Positions 16,616-24,287 of a stretch of 64,000 bases of DNA are shown piece after piece. How positions within the stretch are numbered: position 1 is the stretch's first letter; the number at the start of each line of letters is the position of its first letter. A model generated the notes under the pieces. The model did no database searches. It was not told the origin of the DNA and was given only the letters and a program-made list of their open reading frames with translations. The stretch spans positions 1-64,000 of the forward strand of contig CACWQE010000008.1 in NCBI GenBank assembly GCA_902762905.1. The letters are read 5' to 3'. Source of the DNA: an uncultured Lachnospiraceae bacterium (GTDB lineage: Bacteria > Bacillota > Clostridia > Lachnospirales > Lachnospiraceae). Position numbers and translations under genes: made by a program.

Positions 16616-18523
16616 CTACTTCACACGAACTGTCTTATTCCCTTTGCCCTTCAGGTATTTCTTATAGGCAGCAGCCTTCTTCTTCGGAACCTTAACCACT
16701 AACTTCTTGTTCGTTCCTTTCAATGCGTTCTTCCCAACGGACTTCTTGTTCCATGCTGTCGACTTCACTTCAAGGCTCTTTAAGTTCTTGCACTTGGCAA
16801 ATGCATTCTTACCGATACTTACTACATTCGCACCAAGCACTACCTTCTTCACCTTCTTGTTGCCTGCCAATGCCTTGGCTGCAACTGCAGTCACCTTGTA
16901 TGTAATGCCATCTACAGTCACGGAATCCGGTACCTTGATCGTGGATGCCTTCTTATTCGTTGTTGCCAGATATTCCACGGTTGGATCTGCTACTGCATCG
17001 GATGTTACACGAACCTGGCACTTCCATTCCGGTACCGTCAGAACCGTTCCCTTCGCTGCCGGCTGCTTTGCGGTATTCGCACTGGTCTGGGTTGGTATTG
17101 TGTTCTGTGCCGGTGTCTGATCATTTTTCTGATCTGCTGCCGGCTTCTGATCTGGTATTGGATCCGGTTGTTCCGGTGTTGCGGAACCATCATGCTCCCG
17201 TGCATACTGCTTTACCCATTCTGCTGCGTAAGATCCCGGTGTTGTATATATCTTCAATGCTTCCGGTAAGCCAAATGTACCACCATCATCTTCATCCTCA
17301 TCGTCACTCCCTTCACGCAACATGCACTCAAACGCCTGGTCATCGATCGCTGTAACACTACTCGGTATCGTAACCTCCTGTAACCCATTGCAGCCATAAA
17401 ATGCACGTTCTAAAGCAGTCACACCCTCCGGTATTGTAATACGCTTCAAGCTGACACAATTGCCAAACGCGAACTCCCCAATTGTTCCACGCAGGCTATC
17501 CGGAAGCGTAATCTCCTGTAATGCACTGCAGCCATCAAATGTGCCTGCTGCCAATGCAGACAATCCCTCCGGCAGAACTACACTCTCCAAGCTGATACAA
17601 CCTGAAAATGCGCCGCCACCTATCGTCTTCACACTGTTAGGAATGGTAATACTTTTTAACTTCTTGCATCCCGAAAACGCACAATCCCCAATTGCAGTGA
17701 CATCATCTGCAATCTTACCATTATCGCAGCCCTGAACCAATGTCTTAGACGCACGCTCGATCAAACAGTTATCCGCAATGTAATAATTCGGATTGCCCTC
17801 AGCGACCGTAATCTCATCCAGCCCACAGCCTGCAAACGGAGTGCCATGATTTTCGCTTTTATTAATTGTCGTCACACTCGCCGGAATCTTTACACTACTC
17901 AGACTGCTACAGTTTTCAAACGCAAGCCCTTCTATATTCTTCAAACCCTCCGGTAGTACAATCTCTTTCAGTTTGCTGCAATCTTCAAAGGCAAACGATT
18001 CAATCAGGCTTACACTTGCCGGAATATTTACACTTTCCAAACTGCTACAACCTCTAAATGTACCCCAACCGATCTCCGGCAAGCCCTCCGGAAGCACGAT
18101 TGTTCTCAGGCTGCTGCACCACATAAATGCACCATCCGCAATGGATTGTACACTGTCCGGAATCTCGACCTCTTCTAATGCTGTACACATAAAGAATACA
18201 CCACCTACACCATGTGGGTCTCCTTCCTCCCCAATCTTCATTATACCATCCGGAATTGTCACCTTCTGAATCTTATTACAATTCATAAAGGCGTAATCTC
18301 CGATCACGGTCACCTTTTTTCCTCCCAAAACAGAGGGAATTGTAACTTCCGTATCTGCTCCGGTAAACTTGGTAATCTTTGCTGTATTGTCTTCTAACAC
18401 CTCATATTCATAACTACCCTCTGTCAACGCAGCTGCCTTAGATGAAATGGTCAACGACATCGCACCGATAACCATCACCAGACATGCAGCCCACATGCGT
18501 TTCATCATTTCTTTCATTTTCAT
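16616..18523 (-). CDS. BspA-like leucine-rich-repeat surface protein
   Basis: About 635 residues; the start at 18523 is set by AAGGAG seven nt upstream (this site lies inside the longer ORF beginning at 18541). A signal peptide is followed by at least ten BspA/LRR_5-type repeats of about 23 residues, with the pattern IPDSVxxIxxxAFxxCxxLxxV. A Pro/Gln/Thr-rich linker (about 450-490) leads to a C-terminal module with another LRR pair and a Lys-rich end (KKYLKGKGNKTVRVK). Such proteins are exported and often bind host or polymer surfaces. The C-terminal module is nearly duplicated in the decayed gene at 19901-20529. A terminator follows at 16553-16596. Confidence 0.9.
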   Translation of the reverse strand: MKMKEMMKRMWAACLVMVIGAMSLTISSKAAALTEGSYEYEVLEDNTAKITKFTGADTEVTIPSVLGGKKVTVIGDYAFMNCNKIQKVTIPDGIMKIGEEGDPHGVGGVFFMCTALEEVEIPDSVQSIADGAFMWCSSLRTIVLPEGLPEIGWGTFRGCSSLESVNIPASVSLIESFAFEDCSKLKEIVLPEGLKNIEGLAFENCSSLSSVKIPASVTTINKSENHGTPFAGCGLDEITVAEGNPNYYIADNCLIERASKTLVQGCDNGKIADDVTAIGDCAFSGCKKLKSITIPNSVKTIGGGAFSGCISLESVVLPEGLSALAAGTFDGCSALQEITLPDSLRGTIGEFAFGNCVSLKRITIPEGVTALERAFYGCNGLQEVTIPSSVTAIDDQAFECMLREGSDDEDEDDGGTFGLPEALKIYTTPGSYAAEWVKQYAREHDGSATPEQPDPIPDQKPAADQKNDQTPAQNTIPTQTSANTAKQPAAKGTVLTVPEWKCQVRVTSDAVADPTVEYLATTNKKASTIKVPDSVTVDGITYKVTAVAAKALAGNKKVKKVVLGANVVSIGKNAFAKCKNLKSLEVKSTAWNKKSVGKNALKGTNKKLVVKVPKKKAAAYKKYLKGKGNKTVRVK

Positions 18524-18645
18524 ATGCATTCTCCTTTGCATTTCTTATGTAATTTTGTTGTCTGAATTTTAACATACTTTCTTTCCTATTTGCAGAATCG
18601 GGACTATTCGACATCTACAATGTCATAATCTACCAAAGCACAAAA

Positions 18646-18684
18646 ATAACAGCAAGTTATCCACAACGGACTACCTGCTGTTAT
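18646..18684 (-). terminator. Terminator after the intact Rpn gene (copy A)
   Basis: A 9-bp outer stem (ATAACAGCA with TGCTGTTAT), then TTTTTG on the minus strand. Sequence and flank match the terminator at 14760-14798, including TTATCCACA at 18657-18665. Confidence 0.75.
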
Positions 18685-18699
18685 TATCACCATTCCATC

Positions 18700-19569
18700 T
18701 TACTTTTCTTGTTGTGTCTCTAACACTTTCTTACAGATCAGCTCTTCATCACAATCTGTTCCGCACTGTTCTATGACAGATACAATCTCTGCAATTACAT
18801 CCTCGGTCTCTTCTAATTCATCTGCAATGTCTGGAATATTCTTTCTCTTTTGTAGCTTTCTACAGATTTGATGAATTAATCTTTGTAAATTCCCCTCTCT
18901 ATTTCCTTCCTTATATCCTTCCCGTTTCGTATCATCCAGCAAAACCTGTAACGTCATATACTCACGCCTCCATTCTTCGCTTAACTTGACCCGTTCAACT
19001 TCCTGTTGTAACTCCTCTGCAAAATCTCCTTCTGCCTGCAAGCCATTAAATATCTGCATTACCTGCTTGAATTCCTCATCTACATCCCCGAGCTCTCCCA
19101 TTGTATTCACGAACACCTTCTCCGTGCCATCCTGTAACTTGAGCTCCGGCAGCTGTTGACACACATTGCAGAATCGATAGATCCATTGATTCTTACCAAA
19201 CAGATCAAAGGTACAGATAAATATTACAATACTATGATTCAATTCATCATACGTTGCCCCTTTTTGCAACAGATCCAGATCGATCAGATCTTGATAATAA
19301 CGGCTACGCTTTACTAACCCGATGAGCTTTGCCGTCTGCATCTCCAAATTATATACCGTATGATTATCATCCTCTAATATAACATCTAACCGGATGCTCT
19401 TTGCATCATAACGGACATTGATATAATGCTCATACTTCGGATATGTAACCGAATGAATCCGGCACCCCAATATTACCTCTAGAAAATGCTTTGCCAATCG
19501 TTCATTCAGCATTACCTTGCTAAACATGAAGTCATCTGCAATCGTCAGTTCGTCAAATGCCTTACTCAT
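18700..19569 (-). CDS. Rpn-family PD-(D/E)XK nuclease (transposase-like)
   Basis: About 289 residues from the ATG at 19569, which follows AAGGAGG. The N-terminus (SKAFDELTIADDFMFSKVM) and the core RLDVILEDDN...YNLEMQT, an acidic D...ExQ arrangement, are typical of PDDEXK_2/Rpn proteins, which promote RecA-independent recombination and have recently been linked to phage defence. The C-terminal half is the usual charged region (GYKEGNREGNLQ). No terminal repeats or target duplications mark a mobile element. A second copy survives only as its last 28 codons at 14811-14895. Confidence 0.85.
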   Translation of the reverse strand: MSKAFDELTIADDFMFSKVMLNERLAKHFLEVILGCRIHSVTYPKYEHYINVRYDAKSIRLDVILEDDNHTVYNLEMQTAKLIGLVKRSRYYQDLIDLDLLQKGATYDELNHSIVIFICTFDLFGKNQWIYRFCNVCQQLPELKLQDGTEKVFVNTMGELGDVDEEFKQVMQIFNGLQAEGDFAEELQQEVERVKLSEEWRREYMTLQVLLDDTKREGYKEGNREGNLQRLIHQICRKLQKRKNIPDIADELEETEDVIAEIVSVIEQCGTDCDEELICKKVLETQQEK

Positions 19570-19625
19570 AGTATTCCTCCTTATTATAATAAAATATATT
19601 CTGCTTCGCAACCATACTTCCCCAA

Positions 19626-19792
19626 ATGTATATTTATTATATATATAATATACTATAAATAATTATTTCACAAGAAATATTTATTGTTACATTTATATTC
19701 TATTAATATATAGAGATATACAAAATAAAACTACTCTTCCTCAACTAAAATAACACCGAAAACAGATCACAAAATCCATTTCCGATGCTATT
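19626..19792 (-). repeat. Duplicated intergenic segment, copy A (promoter of Rpn plus terminator)
   Basis: Matches 16449-16596. It holds a promoter reading into the Rpn gene (TTGTGA 19668-19673, 17 nt, TATTAT 19645-19650) and a terminator for the decayed LRR gene (19749-19758 with 19783-19792, two G-U pairs). It is slightly longer than copy B through a short extra stretch around 19730-19745. Confidence 0.85.
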
Positions 19793-19900
19793 CTATTCAC
19801 GCTTTCCTTATTCTTTATCCCTCAGGGAATCCTGTTTACAACAAAAATCTTAATACAAACTCGCTTCTTTTTCTTGATCTCCTTAAGATCTTTCCATCTC

Positions 19901-20529
19901 CTACTTCACACGAACCGTCTTATTCCCTTTGCCCTTTATGTACTTCTTGTATGCAGAAGCCATCTTCTTTGGAACCTTGACTACTAACTTCTTGCTTGTT
20001 CCCTTGAACGCATTCTTACCAACTGATTTCTTATTCCATTGGCTTGATTTCACCTCAATCTTCTTTAAGTTCTTACATTTGACAAATGCATTCTTTCCGA
20101 TACTTGTCACATTTACGCCAAGGACAACCTTCTTAACTTTCTTGTTGCCTGCTAACGCTTTATCTACAACCACTGTCACCTTATAAGTAACGCCATCCAC
20201 TGTTACAGAATCCGGCACTTTGATCGTAGAGGCCTTCTTATTCGTCGTTGCCAGATATTCCACCGTCGGATGCAATACTTGAATGCCCCATATCCTATCG
20301 CATCTACTTTTCTTCCCCCTAACTCTGACGGGATTGCAAGCTCTACTACTGACTCTATACCTTTATACCCAAGAATCGTCGTAGTATCCATGAGATCCTG
20401 CCACTCACATACATACCCATTAATTACCTTAGTTGGAACCTCTTCCTCCGCCTGCACGATCAACGCATTACCACATACTAATCCGATTACCAGACACAAT
20501 CCCAACATCATTCTTCTTATGTTCTTCAT
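19901..20529 (-). pseudogene. Decayed BspA-like LRR gene (internal deletion and frameshift)
   Basis: The N-terminal part (20529 down to about 20275) has a signal peptide and the first LRR unit (IPSELGGRKVDAIGYGAFKYC). At about 20275 the reading frame shifts and continues in another frame as the C-terminal module (VEYLATTNKKASTIKVP to KGNKTVRVK), nearly the same as that of the intact LRR gene. The repeats in between are gone. The N-terminus differs from that of the intact gene, so this was a paralogue. A stop soon after the frame change leaves only a 108-residue product; the 3' part has an ATG at 20275 but no clear ribosome site. Confidence 0.8.
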
Positions 20530-20616
20530 TCTCTACCCTCTCCTACCTCATTTTATCTATCAGGAATAAAATGCTTCACTCTTTGCTCACTAGTTTATAT
20601 TCCATATACACAACAA

Positions 20617-20659
20617 AATCCGCTATACTATATACTTACTTGTATCAGTATAACGGATT
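20617..20659 (-). terminator. Terminator of the zinc-ribbon-FHA gene
   Basis: A 13-bp stem with one mismatch (20617-20629 with 20647-20659), followed on the minus strand by TTTGTTG. Confidence 0.65.
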
Positions 20660-20685
20660 CCTCAAAGAAATACAATTTGTAATTC

Positions 20686-21207
20686 CTAATTCTTCCACAT
20701 GAAATTCCCGTTGCAAAATGCAACAAATCGTAGCACACATTGTCCAATCTGAATCTCACTCTCATTAACAAGCAAAATCTTCTTTGTGACAACCTTACCA
20801 TTACAGAGAACTTCTTTTCTGCCTTCTTCTGCGGTCAGATAAAAACGGTTCTCCTTCTTGTCGTACAGGATACATGCCTGTGCTTTCCGTGATACCGTCA
20901 GTTCTTTGGATAATACCACTTCTAAGTTGGCACCTCTTCCGATATCATTCTGTCCTTCTACTAAGAAAAAACCTTCCCCCTGCATAGCACCCTTCACACA
21001 GACCAGACAACCAACTACTTTCCTTCTACCGACAATCTCATACTTCTGCTGACGGTCCATATCCGGTTCTTCCGTATCCACATCACTTTGTGGCTCCTCC
21101 GAAAAGTCCTTTGGTTGTGCCATTCCCCGCAATGCCGCACACTGCGGACAGGTATTGAATTTGTCTGCATTATATTTGTGTCCTTTGAGACATTTCACCA
21201 TCTTCAT
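20686..21207 (-). CDS. FHA-domain protein with N-terminal zinc-ribbon-like motif
   Basis: A 173-residue soluble protein. The N-terminus has a Cys/His pattern (C6, H10, C20, C23) suggesting a small zinc site. Residues about 67-165 form an FHA domain: I-G-R (89-91), S-R (106-107) and N-G (136-137) are at the positions that contact phosphothreonine. The segment VKGAMQGEGFFLVEGQNDIGR parallels VKGACKGVSIEFRPEQKILIGR in the LytTR-FHA protein at 22893, so the two FHA domains are related. It lies directly after the Ser/Thr kinase gene, from which a terminator at 21331-21366 separates it. It is a likely reader or substrate of that kinase. Confidence 0.85.
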   Translation of the reverse strand: MKMVKCLKGHKYNADKFNTCPQCAALRGMAQPKDFSEEPQSDVDTEEPDMDRQQKYEIVGRRKVVGCLVCVKGAMQGEGFFLVEGQNDIGRGANLEVVLSKELTVSRKAQACILYDKKENRFYLTAEEGRKEVLCNGKVVTKKILLVNESEIQIGQCVLRFVAFCNGNFMWKN

Positions 21208-21330
21208 ATGTGAGTAAACTCCTGTTCCTTAACATTACAATATCCATATCTTACCATATTCCTTTTGCTTTTAATATCCCTTTGCATATACAACCATTGT
21301 AATATCATAATCCACCACACGCCTATAAAA

Positions 21331-21366
21331 AATGACAAGTTATCCACAATCTGATAACCTGTCATT
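21331..21366 (-). terminator. Terminator of the Ser/Thr kinase gene
   Basis: Stem AATGACA plus GTTATC (21331-21344) with GATAAC plus TGTCATT (21353-21366), followed by TTTTTTATAGG on the minus strand. The flank resembles those of the terminators at 14760 and 18646. Confidence 0.8.
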
Positions 21367-21413
21367 CCGTAAGTCCCTCCACTTCCACACAAATATAAAC
21401 GTATTATTACACG

Positions 21414-22862
21414 CTAATCATCTAAATAGAAGTCTGCTGTCTGTTTCTTATTGCTTTTCACGTCATATTTCTGTGTATCCTGCGTATTCGATGGCTTTGA
21501 TGACACCGTGGTTGTTGCCTCCGCACCATCACTCACTGTCAGCACAACCTGCGTGATAGCACCTTCATTATACTTTGTATCCGCCGCAACGGTCTGCTCC
21601 ATCACAAGATCCTTGTCCATCTGACTACTGTTTTTCCGTTCAACTGTAATCTGAATCTTATTGTCCTCCCGAATAATCCTCTCTCTTGCTTCGGCCTCGG
21701 ACATTCCAACCACATCCGGCATCGTACAGATCTTAACCTGTTCCGTAGATATCTCCTCGCTTGCCCGTTCTGTCGCTGTATCGGCAGTCGTCGCAGTTTC
21801 CGGTTGTGCCTTAACCGGATTCCGGTTCTGTACGCCCCATATCGCAATGCCACACACCAACATGGTAAATACTGCAATCACTCCGACACGTCGCCATATG
21901 GCACGCTTTCCGCCACGATCACTTACCCGGTGCATCTGCTCCTGCATCTTATCATCCGTGGTAACATCCATGATCGTAGGTAATTCCTCATCTTTTGGTG
22001 CCACAGTCAATGCCTCGTAGAGTTCTTCCACATTCTGAAAACGTTCTGCTGCACGAATCCGCATCCCTTTCTGAATAGCATTCCATTGCCACACCTCTAA
22101 CATAACGCCCTGATCTTCTAACGGAACCAAGGCTTTCCCTTGTAACCGAGCAACTGCATCTACCGGTGCTTTCCCGCAAAGTGCCGTATAGATCGTGGCA
22201 CATATTGCATAGACATCCGTCCAGGCTCCCATTTCACCATCATGCAGATATTGTTCCGGTGGTGCATATCCAACCTTCAGCAATACCGTTGTCGTCTTGC
22301 CATACTCGATCTCCTTCGCTGCACCAAAATCGATCAGATAGAGTTGGTTATCCATACCGATCATCAGATTATCCGGACTGATGTCCCGATGGATCACACC
22401 ATGCTTATGCAGTGTGATCAAAGATTTCAGGATCGGGGACAGCATATCCATCCACTCGTCATATCCCATCCCACCATGGCATGATACATACTCTTTCAAG
22501 GTAATACCATCGATATAATCCATAATAATATAAGCCGTACCATTTGTTTCAAAGCAATCCCATACCTTGACAATACCCTCGAGATAGCAAAATTCACGCA
22601 ACACAGATGCTTCCCGTACAAAACGTTCCCTGCCACGCTCATAATCTGCCTCTTTGCCCGGCACCGGTTCTATTTCACACGATCCCGGTCTTCGTAATCC
22701 ATACACAAGCGGATAATATTCCTTTAATGCTACGGTCTGTCCGGTATCCTTTTTCGAAGCCAGATATGTCACTCCAAAACCGCCTTCGCCCAGTACACTC
22801 TCTATTACATATACCCCATATACAATTATTCCTGCTGCAAGTCCCCTCTCACTATTACGCAT
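21414..22862 (-). CDS. Membrane Ser/Thr protein kinase with PASTA domain
   Basis: A 482-residue Hanks-type kinase. The glycine loop GEGGFG is at 25-30, the catalytic Lys in ALKEYYP at 47, HRD at 158-160 followed by ISPDN, and DFG at 178-180. A cytosolic linker, a membrane helix (about 324-343) and one PASTA repeat (about 378-447, MPDVVGMSEAEARERI) follow, with a Ser/Thr-rich tail. PrkC-type kinases usually carry three or more PASTA repeats; here there is one. The ribosome site is weak (GAGAAG). It is 30 nt after the LytTR-FHA gene and before a second FHA gene, so kinase and phosphothreonine readers are encoded together. Confidence 0.92.
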   Translation of the reverse strand: MRNSERGLAAGIIVYGVYVIESVLGEGGFGVTYLASKKDTGQTVALKEYYPLVYGLRRPGSCEIEPVPGKEADYERGRERFVREASVLREFCYLEGIVKVWDCFETNGTAYIIMDYIDGITLKEYVSCHGGMGYDEWMDMLSPILKSLITLHKHGVIHRDISPDNLMIGMDNQLYLIDFGAAKEIEYGKTTTVLLKVGYAPPEQYLHDGEMGAWTDVYAICATIYTALCGKAPVDAVARLQGKALVPLEDQGVMLEVWQWNAIQKGMRIRAAERFQNVEELYEALTVAPKDEELPTIMDVTTDDKMQEQMHRVSDRGGKRAIWRRVGVIAVFTMLVCGIAIWGVQNRNPVKAQPETATTADTATERASEEISTEQVKICTMPDVVGMSEAEARERIIREDNKIQITVERKNSSQMDKDLVMEQTVAADTKYNEGAITQVVLTVSDGAEATTTVSSKPSNTQDTQKYDVKSNKKQTADFYLDD

Positions 22863-22892
22863 ATTTTGTCACTTCTCTTTTTCTTATGTTAC

Positions 22893-23936
22893 TTATCCTA
22901 AACAATACTCTGTATCCGTATCTCCAAAACTGATCTTGGTTCCCGGTTTCACACAATATGATACATCCGCCACTAACCGCTGCTTTCCTGAGATATACGT
23001 ACCATTCTTAGACACGTCCATGATCTCATAGGCATTCTCTTTCTCATGATATACAAGTATACAATGCAGCCGGCTCACCTTCGGCAGGTTCACAACAATG
23101 TCTGCCACCTTCTCATCTCTTCCGATCAGGATCTTCTGTTCCGGCCGGAACTCAATGCTCACACCTTTACAGGCTCCTTTCACACCAACTAAAACGCCTT
23201 GTTTCTCAGTTGCCGCGCTCTCTACTTCTTCCTGCATTGCAACCGGTTCATCGGAAAACGCCTCATGCACAATATTCTTATATTTTCGTCCAATAGGAAT
23301 CGTCAATCGATCCAATTCGATCTCTACACTGTTATATCCCGTCACATAACGTTTCGACACAATGTAGCTCTGGTGACATCGCACGAATCCATCTTCCTTC
23401 AATAACTCCTCTAAGACATACATCTTCTCATAATAGGTATAATCCCCTTGTACCGTATGTAAAATAATTCGCCGGTTGCTGCTCTCAATATATATAATAC
23501 TGGCGATCGGCACCGAAATACGCATACCATCCATCTCGACAAACAGACTTCTCTGTGCCAAATTCACATTCTGCCACTGCCGGTTGAGTTCTGCCTTGAG
23601 ATCTCTTTGCTGCATCCGCTGCATCTGATACACGAATAAATGATACCGGATTCGGCCAAGCCTCTTTTCTTCCACGCCCTCTAACATCAGAATCGATGTC
23701 TCCGGTCTTAACCGGCTGATATATGCCAACGGTTCAATCCCCTGCTCCGTCAACAGCTGATCATCGAGACAAAATATATGATACTCTAAGAACTTACTGC
23801 CCTTTCGTTCTAATACCGCCTTTGCAGATACCAGCTCAATCTCCCATTCCTCACAATCACTTAACAAACTTGTGAGCAGCTCCTTTACATACAAACCAAA
23901 ATTCTTTCTCTTTGTACATATTCCTATCTTCAGCAT
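22893..23936 (-). CDS. LytTR-FHA fusion regulator with receiver-like N-terminus
   Basis: A 347-residue three-part protein. Residues 1-105 resemble a response-regulator receiver without a clear phospho-acceptor arrangement (IFCLDDQ is the nearest). Residues about 132-226 form a LytTR DNA-binding domain (IIYIESSNRRIILHT, FVRCHQSYIVSKRYV, IPIGRKYK). Residues about 248-345 form an FHA domain with I-G-R (271-273), S-R-L-H (288-291) and N-G (311-312). The arrangement suggests a transcription factor whose activity depends on a phosphothreonine partner, plausibly the kinase 30 nt downstream. GGGAGGG precedes the ATG. It follows the tRNA terminator, and no separate promoter was recognised. Confidence 0.88.
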   Translation of the reverse strand: MLKIGICTKRKNFGLYVKELLTSLLSDCEEWEIELVSAKAVLERKGSKFLEYHIFCLDDQLLTEQGIEPLAYISRLRPETSILMLEGVEEKRLGRIRYHLFVYQMQRMQQRDLKAELNRQWQNVNLAQRSLFVEMDGMRISVPIASIIYIESSNRRIILHTVQGDYTYYEKMYVLEELLKEDGFVRCHQSYIVSKRYVTGYNSVEIELDRLTIPIGRKYKNIVHEAFSDEPVAMQEEVESAATEKQGVLVGVKGACKGVSIEFRPEQKILIGRDEKVADIVVNLPKVSRLHCILVYHEKENAYEIMDVSKNGTYISGKQRLVADVSYCVKPGTKISFGDTDTEYCLG

Positions 23937-23976
23937 ATACCCTCCCTATAAGAACAAACTTTCCTATAAAGCAAAA

Positions 23977-24013
23977 AATAAGCAAACCCTATGCAATCAA
24001 GGATTTGCTTATT
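23977..24013 (-). terminator. Terminator of the tRNA-Tyr/tRNA-Leu transcript
   Basis: A 10-bp stem (AATAAGCAAA with TTTGCTTATT), followed on the minus strand by TTTTTTGC, immediately after tRNA-Leu. Confidence 0.85.
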
Positions 24014-24015
24014 CG

Positions 24016-24102
24016 TGCCGGCGACCGGAATCGAACCGGTACGGGAGTATAAGTCCCGCAGGATTTTAAGTCCTGTGCGTCTGCCAGTTCCGCCACGCCG
24101 GC
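24016..24102 (-). tRNA. tRNA-Leu (TAA anticodon)
   Basis: 87 nt with acceptor arms GCCGGCG/CGCCGGC, the TTCGATTC T-loop and a long variable arm as expected for class II tRNA-Leu. The anticodon loop ACTTAAAATC gives TAA. The CCA end is not encoded. It lies 4 nt after tRNA-Tyr. Confidence 0.95.
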
Positions 24103-24106
24103 TGAC

Positions 24107-24188
24107 TGGATGGAGGTGGATTCGAACCACCGAAGCAATATGCAGCAGATTTACAGTCTGTCCCCTTTGGCCACTCGGGAATCCATCC
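24107..24188 (-). tRNA. tRNA-Tyr (GTA anticodon)
   Basis: 82 nt with acceptor arms GGATGGA/TCCATCC, T-loop TTCGAATC and a variable arm. The anticodon loop ACTGTAAATC gives GTA. Confidence 0.95.
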
Positions 24189-24251
24189 ATCTGTCACCAA
24201 TCAAACTGCCGTTAACAGTCTCATTGGTTGTTTAACAACTGACAATTAAGC

Positions 24252-24280
24252 ATTATACTGCAAAGTCAGCAAGATTGCAA
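24252..24280 (-). promoter_or_regulatory. Promoter of the tRNA pair
   Basis: Minus-strand TTGCAA (24275-24280), 17 nt, perfect TATAAT (24252-24257), about 65 nt before tRNA-Tyr. Confidence 0.65.
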
Positions 24281-24287
24281 GAACATT

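Noticed and set aside
17460..18269. Long plus-strand ORFs within the LRR gene
   Set aside because: They are shadows of the repetitive LRR coding sequence in the opposite frame, without ribosome sites.
18700..19569. Insertion sequence around the Rpn (transposase-like) gene
   Set aside because: No terminal inverted repeats or target duplications; the repeated flanks are explained by the tandem duplication of the whole LRR-Rpn unit.
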